DNA of 64,000 bases from Phytomonas francai (lineage: Eukaryota; Euglenozoa; Kinetoplastea; Trypanosomatida; Trypanosomatidae), in the NCBI GenBank assembly GCA_001766655.1, contig MJCC01000009.1:572775-636774 (forward strand), given 5' to 3'. Made by a program: the position numbers and the translations under genes. Position 1 is the first letter of the stretch. The number at the start of each line of letters is the position of its first letter. Positions 1-10,015 of this stretch are shown piece after piece. Below the pieces are notes generated by a model. The model was not told the DNA's origin. It saw only the letters and a program-made list of their open reading frames with translations, and ran no database searches.

Positions 1-3000
1 CGGGTAGCTGCATCCCCGTTGTATTTCCATTCCCACTACTGTTATTATGATGATGGTTGTGAAAATAGGGGGGGTACGGTATGGAAGCAGTGGGGGCTTG
101 CAGGTGCGCATTATTTTGATTTGGCGAACATGTGACACTAGGATTCCCGCGGTACTGATGCCTAAACAGCGGAAAAGATGTTTGTGAAAGCGTGGATAGC
201 TTCATCTCCAGTTTCTCATTATTCGCACTGTCATTTTCCTCCTCACGGTGCTCAACAAAACCCCCTTCGAGAGGTGGTTGATTGAAGGTTTCCTGAGGTT
301 GCGGAGGAACATCGGTATAGAAGTTGGCGCAAGGATTGGGATGATGATGATGATGAGTATAATGTTTAGTGTTGGGATGGTAATGTCTACTATGATGTTG
401 GTCATTCGCGTTTCTTCCACTGATAGTGCTGCTTGTGTATCGAAAAGCGTTCAAAGGGCTATTCACCTGACGCGGGGCTGCACCCTCGGCGTTCATTTCC
501 ACTCTGTCGTACGGAAAATAGGTGGGGGCGGAGCGTATGGTACTCGCCGAGGCGCTTGAGGAATGGGTGCTTACTGACTCTCTTCTTCTTTCCTTTTCTC
601 CTTGTTGTTGTTGCTGCTGCTGCTGCTGCTGCGATGCAATAGGAAGAAAACTGCTACTTCCTACATGTGCGTACGGGTTGTGCACTTTAGGTGATTCCAT
701 TGTGCTGTTCTTTTTTACCTTTGTCTTCATTTCCATTCTGTGTGTTTCGCCATGCCACATCGGGGAAGCATGCCCTCCCTCTTGAGACCCTGCCATTAGC
801 CATAACGGCTCCTCCTCATGATTAGTATTGTTGTCATAATTATTCTGATCGTTGTAGTTATTATTGCCGGCTAGCATTGGTGGCCCATGCGAGGGGGCGG
901 GGTTTGGAAAGCTAGAGTCGTTGCTTGCTGTAGGATAAAGAAATCCATTTTTTTCCTTTACATTTCCATCTGGATTTCTAAAAAACGATGATGGCTGTTG
1001 TACTTGCTGTTGTTGCGCGCGATTCAGGTACGAGGAAGACGAGGCTAACGTCGTCATTGTTTCTACATTGTCACTCGCGTTTACCATATTACCGCCGCTG
1101 TTACCTCGAAATAATCGAGGGAATCCCGCCCCCCCTCCCCCCCCTCTGCGTTGCTGGTGCTTTGCCATTCCCCGGTTGTTACCGCCGCCGTAGGCGCGAT
1201 GGGGTTGCGGATTGTGATGATGCGGATGGCTATTAGGATTGGCATGCGGGTGAAGCTGGTAGTAATGTTGTTTCTGGTGATAAGGATGATGCTGGAGCGA
1301 AACGGGGGGCTGTGCGTGGGCGGCCATGTTGGGATCGAAATACAGCATCGCATTCGCCTGGCCCCCCATCCCCCGCCCCCCGGCGGCAAATACGTACGCG
1401 GACGACGACGACGACGGCGAAGGCTGCTGCTGCTGCTGCTGCTGGTGGTGGTGGTGGTGGTGGTGGTGGAAGTGGAGCAGGTGCCGCTGCGCGATCGCCC
1501 AGTCCCGCGCGGGTTGTATCTCGTACTCGGGGAAGCGCGGGTTGGGCAGGGGCTGCTGGAGGCCGGGGTAGGGCAGGAGGTGCGGGAGGGGGGGGTACAG
1601 GGGGCCGCCCCCCGTCGCCGCGTCCTCGTCGGCGGCGAGGCGGGGGGGGTAGGGCATCGGCTTCAGGAAGTCCTGCGGGGGGAGGCCGAGGGGGTAGGGG
1701 TAGCCCAGCACCGAAAGGGGGGGCTGCGGCGCGAGGTGGGCCCCGCCCCCGCCTGCCATCGTCGGGGTCACGGGGGAGGGGTTGCTCTTGGGGTGCGATA
1801 GAACGCTCGCGCTGCGGGCATCGCCGGGGGTGAGGGGGTGTTTCGGCGGGGTAGGCGACGTCTTCGACAAGGTTGCGCTCGCACCATAACGGGATATCGG
1901 ATGCGCGGCGGTGGTAGGGGAGCCCATCACGGCCTGCGGCAGCGCTGCGGGGGCCTGTTCCTGTCTTCCCCCGCTGCTATTACTGCTATTGCTGCTCTGC
2001 TGCTGCTGTTGCATGGGGTGCAACGCCTCCATTGCATAAAGGGTAGGGTCCCCGCTGACATTTTCAGGCGGAAAAGACTGCTGCGGTGGTTGTAAATAAA
2101 GCGGGGAGGAGTGGGTCGAGAAAATGTTCCTCGAGAGCGGTTGATGGGGGTTGTGCAGAGCGCCAGCACTATCACCCCCACCTCTACTACTAGTACTATT
2201 ATTGTTCTGAGCAACAGCTCCTCTCCAGGAACTCGCTCCGGACAGGGGAAGAGGAGGCGCCGCAGCAGATTCCTCCTGTATCTGGCTGCTTGCCTTACTT
2301 CCGTCACCACTGTTGCTGCCGTTCCCGCCGGCTGGAGGAGGGTGGCAGGACGCTTTATTCGCGACCTGAGCAACGCCTTCGGCCTCTCCAGTGCGAATTG
2401 GCTGAGGATCGTATAGCAGGGTGAACCCACTGCCGCTATCCCGTTCTTTTTCCTTTTCCTTCCGCGTTCCTGTCAACGACGTGGATCGGTATCCCTGGGA
2501 TGAATCCCTCGCAACGATCTCGCGGCACTGTCGGCAGGAGGAGCTACTGCACGTCCGCGCTTTCCGCTTTTCCGGGAGGTTTAGGCTCGGAGGTGCGCCA
2601 TGGGGCTCATTTCCCTGGGGCCGAAGAGCCTCCTCGAGCCCGCCTTTACGGTATCCGTTTGCTATAGAGGACGCGGCCTGCCGCCGCGGTTGCGAAGCGT
2701 GCTTCAGCTTTGTCTTCGACGGCGGGGCGTTGGCGGGGTTGCTTGGCAAGCCCTTATTTCCGTTCGGCGTGGCTGTCCTAGGATTCGCCGACGAGGATGA
2801 CGTCGGTGCCGCGGCGCGGCCCTTCGCGTGATCCTCTTGGATCTTCTGGTGCACCACCATCCAATCCGCCTCCGCCGTCATCGGGTTCAGCCAGTTCAGG
2901 ACGTGGTAGAGCGAGTCCCCGCCCGCCGGGCAGTTTGGCCCCGCGTAGGTCACGAACCACCAGCAAAGCCACTGGAAGTCGGGCATGTGGGTCATCCGCG

Positions 3001-6000
3001 CGGTGATATCGTACTCTGGATCAAAAGGGGAGGTCATATGGAAGTACTGGCCCCGCCGAACACACTGGAAGGGCTTTCCCACCACCCGCGAGCCACCGTC
3101 CAGCTTGAAGTGAATTCCCTCCACCTCGTAGTTGAACATGCAGCCGTAGTAGTGGCAGAAGTCGAAGAAAAGCTGTGAAAGCGAGAGGTGGTGGCGGAGG
3201 AAGTAGAGCGAAAAGTCCTCAAGGAGATCGCTCTGGCTGCCATCCGGCGGCGTGTTGGTTGGGTTGGACGGGGGCGGTTGCAGCGGAGCGGAGGCCACCC
3301 CCGTGCTAATCTTTTCCTCTTTTCCGGTTTGCTCAGAGCCCTTAACGATTTCACCAACGACATCCTTCTCGTTCGCCTTTTCGATCGGATCCGGCATGTT
3401 GGAAGACTCTTCACACCCTTCGCTGAGCCTTTCGCCTCCCCGTTCACTCCCTTCGGCCACTTGAGTGGTCTCTGAGCCCATCTCTTTCTGCGCGCGCCTG
3501 AGTCGTTCTCCCCCGTCGTTGCTAATAGGTGTAGCATCCCCCTCTTCCTTCTCCTTCTCTTCCTCGCCCTCCTCGTCGCCCTCTTCCGCTTCCACTCTTT
3601 CTCTAGTTGAGGGCTTTTGTCTACATGTGCTGTCATTTCCATCCTCCCTTTCCTTATCGCCTTCCGTTTCGATTTCTTCTTCGCCTGCCCCCTCTTCTGG
3701 GGAATTACGACCTAGAGAAAGGGTCAGGGGCGCCTCGCTGCGGACGATGGAGGGGGCCCGGGGGGATTCGCTTCCCTTCTCTTCCCGCGCGGACGCGGCC
3801 GTTGTCGTGGTCTCCGTGGTGGGATTCGTGCGCAGATGGGGCGCCTCGACCGATTTCATATGCACGAAGCGATACCACCCCGTCAGGGCCGCCGCCTCCT
3901 CCCATTCCTTCCCACTGCAACTGTCGTTTGGCGGTTCCTGCTGGAGGGCCACCGCGAGGAACTCCAAAATCTCCCCCGGGAGGGTATTTAGGTCCTGACT
4001 CTTTTGCAGACCCACCTGCGTGGCGAAAAACCTGGTGGTGATTCGAAATAGATGGAACTTCAAAATGCTCTCCACCGCGAACAGTATCTGCACGGGGAAG
4101 CTATGACTATGAGGATGATGATGCGGATTCGCATTTCCGCTGCTCATCAGGGTGGGGGTGGGGAAGGGCTCCGTGGCGGACATAAATGGCCTTTCCGACG
4201 TCGTTGAGAGGGCGTCTTTGGTGGAGCTTTCGTGATAGATTTCGCCCGTCCGGCCCTTGTTGGTTTCCTTCGCCTCCTGCTCGTTTTTACTTCTGGCGTC
4301 GTCGGCGAATTGGTGGGTTTGCTCATTCTCGGAGCCGCTCATGGTCATGGCATCGGCCGGACGACGGGGCTGCCGCTCGAGGAGGCGCTGAAGAACCGCT
4401 TGCCTTTGCTCGAGCAGGATTTGCTTGACCTTTCGCTTGCACTCGTTGAAGAAATGGCGGACCATGAGGTAGATCGCGAAGGAGGTGACCCCGCCGGGCT
4501 CGCTATCGCCGATGCCCAGAGAGCGCACGCAGTGCTTGAGAAAGAGAATCAACGCGCGGGCCTGCGGGTGGTCGTTGAGGAGCTGGCGGGTGAGCTGCAT
4601 CGAACGCCAGTGCTCGCCGCCGGCGACGGTGATGTCCGCTTTGATTCCCGTCCGCTTTTCCGTGATTTTTATCACGGGCACCCGCGTCGAGACGATCGTC
4701 TGGACCCAGAACAACGGCCCCTCCCTCACCGGGACGTAATTCGCGTAGACCGGGCGCTGCTGAGGGTGCTGTTGTTTTTGTTGGCGGAAGGGAAAGATCG
4801 GGGGGGAGGGGTGCGAGAACAAATGGGGCTGGAGGGGCTGCCATGCGGCCACCCCCCCGCCTCCGCCAGGCTGCTGAAGGGGAGGCCCGCGCGCGCGATT
4901 TTCCTCTGCGAGGGCGCCGCCGGCATGCCTCGGGGGGTTCGTCGGATTCGTCGCCTCGATCTCGGGCGCCGGCGTGGCTTTTTCGAGCGCCTTTTCGTTC
5001 GCGTGGGAGTCCTCGCTGGCGGCCTTCGTTCGGCCCCCCTTCGCGACCTCGACGCCCGCGGGGCCGAGCGGGGAGGAGGGGCTGGCGAGGGCCGTCGTCG
5101 TCGTTTCCATCAGCGGGATCAGCGGGGAGGAGGGGCTGGCGAGGGCCGCCGAGCTCGACGGGCTGCCCGTCGGCGCATCCGCGGCGGCCTCGGCGTCGGT
5201 GAGGTTTAAAAGGATATCGGCGACCGCGATGGTGTCCTCGGCGGTTGTCGCCGCGATCAGCGCGGAGGCCCAGAGCGGGCTCAGATTGCACGGGGTGCTG
5301 AAGGCGTAGTTCTTCTCGATCTGCCCGCGGAACTCCTGCTCGGCCTTCGCGAGGTCGTCCGGGGTCGCGTACCGCTCGAGCTCCGCGCGCGCGTGCGTGG
5401 GCGTGCGGGAAGGCGGCGTCGGGAAGGCGAGGGCCTCGATCAGCGGCCGCCGCGCGGCCTTCGCCGACGACCGCGAGGGCGGCCGAAGCCCCGCGTCGAG
5501 GACGGAATCGCCGTCGTCGCCGGGGATCCCCGCCTCCCCGCGCGAGTCCGCGGCGGCGGCGGCGAGCGCGGCCTCGTCGACGCGCATGAAGGCCTGCGAG
5601 AGGAGCTGGAGGGCGTCCATGGGGGAGTGGGGCTGGTAGGCGGTGACCAGGAGGTCCAAATCGCTGCTCGGGAGCGCGAGGCCGGTCGTCAGGGAGCCGT
5701 GCACGCGAACCTCGACGTCGTCCTTCGACAAACCCCACCGCGCGATGGCCTGGATGTGGCCGAAAAGACGCTCCCGATCGAGCAGATCGGTGACGGAGAG
5801 CGTCAGACAGGCCTCGACGTAGTCCGGGAGCGCGCTGGAGAAGCTGTAAAAGGGCGGTAGCGTCTGCTGAGGCTGCGGATGAAAGGGCGGAACCCCCGCA
5901 TCCATGCCTAAATGGCTCAAAAAGGCGCTCATCGTCTGCGCGGGCAGCTGCCCCGCCGCCCCCGCGTGCGCGAAGGGCTGCGGCAGCGCCTCTCCGCCAT

Positions 6001-6817
6001 TCCCATTCGCCACGCCGTATTGCGGCTGCGCGATGTAATTCCGATCGAACTGCGCGGAAAGAGAGGTCGACGATCGCGGCGGCGTAGCCCGGCCCCCGGC
6101 GGGAGCCCCTCCCCCCGCCTCGACGTCCTTTTCACCACCGCCAACGCCATCCTCGACGGGGCCCCGCGGCCGCCCGGACGGCGAGCGGCTACCCGCGTCC
6201 GACGAGCCCCGCCCCGCCCCGCCGAATTCCGATTTCGCCGCCGCCTTTTCGGCCACTTTTTCAGCCGTCATTTCCGCGCGCGGGGGCGGCGAGGACCCCA
6301 CCCTCCCCCGCAGACGGGCCAAACCGCCGCCGACGACGGCGGCCCGCTCGCCCGGGGCCGGCAGCGAACGCGCGGCCCGCCGCCTTTGCGCGTCCCCCCC
6401 GGCGAGGCCCTTTTCGTTTTTATTTTCGTCCTCGTCGGGGGCCGCGCGCGCGGGGGGGGAGGCGGAAAAGGCGCCGTGGGCCTTCCCCGGCGGCCAGCGC
6501 TGGGGCCGATTCGCCCCCCCCGCGTCGCCTTTTGCTATTTTTTTCGCCTCGCCGGCGTCGATTTCGTCGGCGGTGGAGGCCGCCGAGGGCGGGCGCGCGT
6601 CGTCCGGCGAAGAGGACGCGCACGGGGGCGGCGAGGGTTCGCCTCGCGAACTACGCACCTCCCCCCGACCCCCTTTTAGGCTAAAGAACGCAAAACCGCC
6701 CGCCTCCTGCATGCCTTCACTATTTTGAGAATAACAACTGTGAACATCGCTATTTGATTCGTTATCATGTATCATCTTTTTTTTGTCGTGAATTTTCTTC
6801 TTAGAGCTTCTATACAT
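1..6817 (-). CDS. Non-canonical poly(A) polymerase / TUTase, giant, 3' end off window
   Basis: I read this frame codon by codon and found no stop from 6817 to base 1, so at least 2,272 residues are present and the C terminus lies outside. It should add A or U residues to RNA 3' ends. A nucleotidyltransferase core is visible: HGSLTTGLALPSSDLDLLV (about residues 372-393) gives the GS motif and the first two metal-binding aspartates (D386, D388); KADITV gives the third (about D728), after a roughly 340-residue insertion. A PAP-associated segment with FFDFCHYYGCMFNYEVEGI lies near residues 1205-1250. This arrangement fits the TRF4/PAPD5 and kinetoplastid ncPAP/TUTase group. From about residue 1350 onward the chain is low-complexity (P, S, Q, H, N) with poly-H and poly-Q. 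In-frame ATGs lie at 6817, 6775 and 6712; 6817 is the first after a likely splice acceptor. The family is firm; the exact subtype and start are not. Confidence 0.85.
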   Translation of the reverse strand, partial: MYRSSKKKIHDKKKMIHDNESNSDVHSCYSQNSEGMQEAGGFAFFSLKGGRGEVRSSRGEPSPPPCASSSPDDARPPSAASTADEIDAGEAKKIAKGDAGGANRPQRWPPGKAHGAFSASPPARAAPDEDENKNEKGLAGGDAQRRRAARSLPAPGERAAVVGGGLARLRGRVGSSPPPRAEMTAEKVAEKAAAKSEFGGAGRGSSDAGSRSPSGRPRGPVEDGVGGGEKDVEAGGGAPAGGRATPPRSSTSLSAQFDRNYIAQPQYGVANGNGGEALPQPFAHAGAAGQLPAQTMSAFLSHLGMDAGVPPFHPQPQQTLPPFYSFSSALPDYVEACLTLSVTDLLDRERLFGHIQAIARWGLSKDDVEVRVHGSLTTGLALPSSDLDLLVTAYQPHSPMDALQLLSQAFMRVDEAALAAAAADSRGEAGIPGDDGDSVLDAGLRPPSRSSAKAARRPLIEALAFPTPPSRTPTHARAELERYATPDDLAKAEQEFRGQIEKNYAFSTPCNLSPLWASALIAATTAEDTIAVADILLNLTDAEAAADAPTGSPSSSAALASPSSPLIPLMETTTTALASPSSPLGPAGVEVAKGGRTKAASEDSHANEKALEKATPAPEIEATNPTNPPRHAGGALAEENRARGPPLQQPGGGGGVAAWQPLQPHLFSHPSPPIFPFRQQKQQHPQQRPVYANYVPVREGPLFWVQTIVSTRVPVIKITEKRTGIKADITVAGGEHWRSMQLTRQLLNDHPQARALILFLKHCVRSLGIGDSEPGGVTSFAIYLMVRHFFNECKRKVKQILLEQRQAVLQRLLERQPRRPADAMTMSGSENEQTHQFADDARSKNEQEAKETNKGRTGEIYHESSTKDALSTTSERPFMSATEPFPTPTLMSSGNANPHHHPHSHSFPVQILFAVESILKFHLFRITTRFFATQVGLQKSQDLNTLPGEILEFLAVALQQEPPNDSCSGKEWEEAAALTGWYRFVHMKSVEAPHLRTNPTTETTTTAASAREEKGSESPRAPSIVRSEAPLTLSLGRNSPEEGAGEEEIETEGDKEREDGNDSTCRQKPSTRERVEAEEGDEEGEEEKEKEEGDATPISNDGGERLRRAQKEMGSETTQVAEGSERGGERLSEGCEESSNMPDPIEKANEKDVVGEIVKGSEQTGKEEKISTGVASAPLQPPPSNPTNTPPDGSQSDLLEDFSLYFLRHHLSLSQLFFDFCHYYGCMFNYEVEGIHFKLDGGSRVVGKPFQCVRRGQYFHMTSPFDPEYDITARMTHMPDFQWLCWWFVTYAGPNCPAGGDSLYHVLNWLNPMTAEADWMVVHQKIQEDHAKGRAAAPTSSSSANPRTATPNGNKGLPSNPANAPPSKTKLKHASQPRRQAASSIANGYRKGGLEEALRPQGNEPHGAPPSLNLPEKRKARTCSSSSCRQCREIVARDSSQGYRSTSLTGTRKEKEKERDSGSGFTLLYDPQPIRTGEAEGVAQVANKASCHPPPAGGNGSNSGDGSKASSQIQEESAAAPPLPLSGASSWRGAVAQNNNSTSSRGGGDSAGALHNPHQPLSRNIFSTHSSPLYLQPPQQSFPPENVSGDPTLYAMEALHPMQQQQQSSNSSNSSGGRQEQAPAALPQAVMGSPTTAAHPISRYGASATLSKTSPTPPKHPLTPGDARSASVLSHPKSNPSPVTPTMAGGGGAHLAPQPPLSVLGYPYPLGLPPQDFLKPMPYPPRLAADEDAATGGGPLYPPLPHLLPYPGLQQPLPNPRFPEYEIQPARDWAIAQRHLLHFHHHHHHHHQQQQQQQPSPSSSSSAYVFAAGGRGMGGQANAMLYFDPNMAAHAQPPVSLQHHPYHQKQHYYQLHPHANPNSHPHHHNPQPHRAYGGGNNRGMAKHQQRRGGGGGAGFPRLFRGNSGGNMVNASDNVETMTTLASSSSYLNRAQQQQVQQPSSFFRNPDGNVKEKNGFLYPTASNDSSFPNPAPSHGPPMLAGNNNYNDQNNYDNNTNHEEEPLWLMAGSQEGGHASPMWHGETHRMEMKTKVKKNSTMESPKVHNPYAHVGSSSFLPIASQQQQQQQQQQGEKERRRESVSTHSSSASASTIRSAPTYFPYDRVEMNAEGAAPRQVNSPLNAFRYTSSTISGRNANDQHHSRHYHPNTKHYTHHHHHPNPCANFYTDVPPQPQETFNQPPLEGGFVEHREEENDSANNEKLEMKLSTLSQTSFPLFRHQYRGNPSVTCSPNQNNAHLQAPTASIPYPPYFHNHHHNNSSGNGNTTGMQLP

Positions 6818-6882
6818 ATGTGTATTCGTCTCCTTTTCTATCGACCTATCGATCGGTGTACGTATATATAGAGAGAGGGATA
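6818..6882 (-). promoter_or_regulatory. Likely spliced-leader acceptor region of the poly(A) polymerase gene
   Basis: On the sense strand a pyrimidine run (complement of 6870-6880) is followed by a TA-rich stretch and then AG dinucleotides near 6846-6852, about 30 bases before the ATG at 6817. This matches the usual order for trans-splicing in kinetoplastids. The exact AG is inferred. Confidence 0.4.
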
Positions 6883-7600
6883 CTGATATAGATATCCAAC
6901 TTGTTCCTTTGGGTGTGACTTAGCTATATATTTATTGAATTTTTTCCTTGTATGTAGATAATTGAATATGCTCGACAGGAAGGATGATCTATTAAATCAA
7001 AATTCGAAAGATACACGTACACAAACAAACAAAACAAGAAAAATAGAAGAGCCTTTTATTTCCTATTGCACACTATATACTTGATGTGATAGGGGTGGGT
7101 GGGTGGGTGAAGGTCCACGGCGACTTCTACCCTGCCTGCCTTTCTTGCTTACAAAGTGATGAGTTCACTCGACAAATATATTCTCTTTTATCCCTTTAAA
7201 ACGCAGGAGATGAGGTACGATGCACAAGGTACATAAAAAAAAAAAAAAAGGATGGTACGTGAATCTCAGAAAAACCATAACGCCGGGAGCGGGATATCAT
7301 TATCGAGAATTTCAGAACCAATAATAACAATTAGTAGCATCGCTGTAGGGGCCTAAAATCTTTATTTTTTATTAAAATAAGTAGGAATATGGTTTTCTAT
7401 CAAGGAAGGGAGCATCCATAATGGAATTCTACATTGTATATTAAGTATTGTTGAATACCCGGAAACCTTTACACGAATGTATAAATAAGTGGAGGTGAAT
7501 AAACACCGGCTCGATTCAATTTGTGTAAAGTTTCGGATACACCCTTCCCATCAATTATTTTTGCGTATTGTAGGAGACCAAACATGATTAACGAAAAATC
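6883..7600. other. AT-rich spacer, no gene
   Basis: This is the spacer between the palmitoyltransferase stop and the 5' end of the poly(A) polymerase gene. It holds short homopolymers (A run near 7230-7245), a GGGT repeat near 7094-7108 and AT-rich text expected of a 3' UTR. I see no open frame longer than about 60 codons and no RNA gene. Confidence 0.6.
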
Positions 7601-10015
7601 CTACTTAGACACGCCTTCTTCAGATATGTTTTTACCATTACACGAGGATGTAATTTGAATGTTATTTTTAGAATGGCACCCGCCCGAGCAGGTCGTGCAT
7701 TCTCGATTCCACCGCTGATGCTCGGCTACGTTTTTTTCCAGATACCGATTCATCTGAGGAACCCGGTAGACGACCTCGTCGAGTGGGTAGATGAAAAAAT
7801 TCATGATATTTCGCCACCGAGAACCCGTATCAAAAAGACTATAGAGGGTATTTCCAATGCGAAAACAATACGGTCTGCTTTCATCGTCCGCGTGTTGAGC
7901 GTCGAAGAGGGTGAGGGCGGACGAGATATGGAGGAGCTGATTTACCAGCGTATACGCCACCAAAATGATCATCAGCGGAAGAATCAGCTGCGTGTAGAGA
8001 TAGCCAAGGCGCTTGAAAGGGGTGGCGATGCACAAGGTTCTGGCGTAGCGCTCGAGGTCGAACTCATCTGTTGTACCTTCTTTGGCTTCCGCGAATTCCT
8101 TCATCATATACGAGCCGATATAGCATACTTTTTGATAAACCCACGCATAGTAGTAGAAAGACACGAGCAAGGAGAGGTAGGCGAGATGAAATAGCAGGAA
8201 GCACTTGTGATTCCTCGCGCCGATGCTATTTCCGAAGTAGGCGCAGTAATGATCGTAGCGCAACACGACGCGCTTCATACGCGGACACCACTGCGCCCGA
8301 AGAGGCTTTTTGACCATTTCTGGCAAAGCGATCGTGTGGATAAAATCCTTCGAAGGAACTTCCCCCCCCGCGGCCTTCCGGATCATCGCGTAAATCCCTT
8401 TTCGCTGGCCTGCCGTTGAGGAAACCACCCCGGGCGACTTCACGAACATTTTCAGCATCGTCAGAAACGACACCACCGCGGAGGGGAAAAGCCAGTAAAA
8501 AAATGGTCCGCAGTGTTTATAAAAGGGACAGGTTATGACATAAACGAATAGGGTGAAGCACAGCAAGCTCGCAACCTGCGCGACGATAAAGCCGATGGCG
8601 AAAAAGACGCTTCGATATGAAAAGCGCCCCCCCTTCGCGCCTTCCGCATCCTCCTTTTGGATACGCATAAACCACATTAAAACGATCCACGCCGCGACCG
8701 GCATTGTGGTCATCCCCTGGAAGACACAGCACCACAGATATAAAAAAGCGTGCGGGAGCACCAAAAGAAGAAGCCCGTCCCGGAGCTCTCCGCCGTAGTT
8801 TCCAATCCAGCACTTCTCGTCCTCGAGGAGCTTCTCGCGGCGTCCTGGCGAGGCGGTCGCCGCGTACACGCGCAGCAGCCTTCGGACGGCCGCGGGGTCG
8901 ACGGCGCCCTCCGCGCCGCGATCCCACCACCGCAGGCGCGCGTAATCCCACCAATACCTCCACGCGGAGGGCACCCAAATTCTTTCCGCGCGGCGCGGCC
9001 CGCGGACGGGCGCGAAGGCGGCGGCCTCCACCACCGCCCCCTTCGCGAGCACCCCGCGCACCATCCCGAGGTCGCCCGAGAGGACCGCGGCGTCGAGGAC
9101 CCCCCGCGACGCGTCCGGACCCCACCCGCCCGCCCTTTCCTTCAATTGGCCCTCTCTTTCCTTCAATTGGCCCTCTCTTTCCTTCAATTGGCCATTTCTT
9201 TCCTTCAATTGGCCCTCGCCGTCGTCGTCGTCGAGGCCGAGGTGGAGCTCCTCGACGAGGTAGAGCGCGGCGAGGCGGGCGCCGGGGGTCGCGCAGACCC
9301 CGCGCAGAAGCCCCTCCTCCCGCGCGAGCGCGGCCAGGGCGGCCTCGCCGAGGGCCCCGCGGAAGACCTCCCAAATAAAAACCCGCGGGCCCGCGTAATG
9401 AAGGCAGGAAAGCCCCGCGCGATCCCGCGCGCCGACGGCGGCGCCTTTCTCGAGCAAAAACCGCACCCCGGGCGCGTTCCCGGCCGCCGCGGCGACCATC
9501 AGCGGGGTCCGCCCCTCCCCGTCCGCCTCGTCCACGCCCGCCCCGTTGTTGACTAAAAAGGAAAGAATCGCCGGGTTCGGCCCGCGCGAGTTCGAAAGGA
9601 GCTCCTCCGCGGTCGAAATCGCCCCCGCGCCGCTGCTTTGGCGGGTATTCGTTTGAATATCATTCGGGGCCGCGTTTTTGATGGAGGGAATCCCGTCCGC
9701 GGCGGGCGAGCGACTCGGTCGGGGGGTTGGCGAAATCCACTCGTGAAGGGGGGCCGCGCGGCGGGCGACGGCGATGTGGAGGGGGGTCGCGCCGTCCACC
9801 GCCCGCCGCAGGTTTATCGGAAATCCGCCGTCTAAAAAGGTCAGAACGATCAGCAAATGTTTATCGTCCAAGACGGCCTCAAAGAACGTTCGACGCTCGA
9901 TTTTCGTAAACTCATCCAACGGGGTCGCGTCGGAGGGTCCAAAATCGGACATGGACTTGACGGTTGGACGTAAATAATGGTTTAATGGCACGGGCAGTTT
10001 GCAGTTACTATTCAT
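7601..10015 (-). CDS. Ankyrin-repeat DHHC-family (DHYC) palmitoyltransferase
   Basis: An S-acyltransferase of 804 residues that should transfer palmitate to cysteines of membrane-associated proteins, probably on the Golgi or endosomes. Ankyrin-like repeats occupy the first third (DGATPLHIAVARRAA; DGEGRTPLMVAAAAGN; AGLSCLHYAG). A 7-residue repeat GQLKERE follows. Hydrophobic spans lie in the middle and C-terminal half, flanking a cysteine-rich segment with YDHYCAYFGNSIGARNHKCF. The core reads DHYC rather than DHHC, as in yeast Akr1, which also carries ankyrin repeats, so the architecture agrees. The frame continues upstream to 10111 only through a TTG, so I start at the ATG at 10015; another in-frame ATG at 9952 is possible. 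The cysteine-rich domain looks reduced before the DHYC (only WCP visible), as in the Akr group. Substrates cannot be told from sequence. Confidence 0.9.
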   Translation of the reverse strand: MNSNCKLPVPLNHYLRPTVKSMSDFGPSDATPLDEFTKIERRTFFEAVLDDKHLLIVLTFLDGGFPINLRRAVDGATPLHIAVARRAAPLHEWISPTPRPSRSPAADGIPSIKNAAPNDIQTNTRQSSGAGAISTAEELLSNSRGPNPAILSFLVNNGAGVDEADGEGRTPLMVAAAAGNAPGVRFLLEKGAAVGARDRAGLSCLHYAGPRVFIWEVFRGALGEAALAALAREEGLLRGVCATPGARLAALYLVEELHLGLDDDDGEGQLKERNGQLKEREGQLKEREGQLKERAGGWGPDASRGVLDAAVLSGDLGMVRGVLAKGAVVEAAAFAPVRGPRRAERIWVPSAWRYWWDYARLRWWDRGAEGAVDPAAVRRLLRVYAATASPGRREKLLEDEKCWIGNYGGELRDGLLLLVLPHAFLYLWCCVFQGMTTMPVAAWIVLMWFMRIQKEDAEGAKGGRFSYRSVFFAIGFIVAQVASLLCFTLFVYVITCPFYKHCGPFFYWLFPSAVVSFLTMLKMFVKSPGVVSSTAGQRKGIYAMIRKAAGGEVPSKDFIHTIALPEMVKKPLRAQWCPRMKRVVLRYDHYCAYFGNSIGARNHKCFLLFHLAYLSLLVSFYYYAWVYQKVCYIGSYMMKEFAEAKEGTTDEFDLERYARTLCIATPFKRLGYLYTQLILPLMIILVAYTLVNQLLHISSALTLFDAQHADDESRPYCFRIGNTLYSLFDTGSRWRNIMNFFIYPLDEVVYRVPQMNRYLEKNVAEHQRWNRECTTCSGGCHSKNNIQITSSCNGKNISEEGVSK
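9135..9216 (-). repeat. 21-bp coding minisatellite, about 4 copies
   Basis: Four consecutive 21-base units encode GQLKERE-type heptapeptides in the linker of the palmitoyltransferase, with single-base changes between copies. The period is a multiple of three, so copy-number change keeps the frame. The charged heptads could form a short helix or coiled coil. Confidence 0.85.

Noticed and set aside
4503..5738. Minus-strand frame of 411 codons inside the poly(A) polymerase gene
   Set aside because: It is Arg/Pro-rich and in a different register from the catalytic motifs; the true frame is open throughout.
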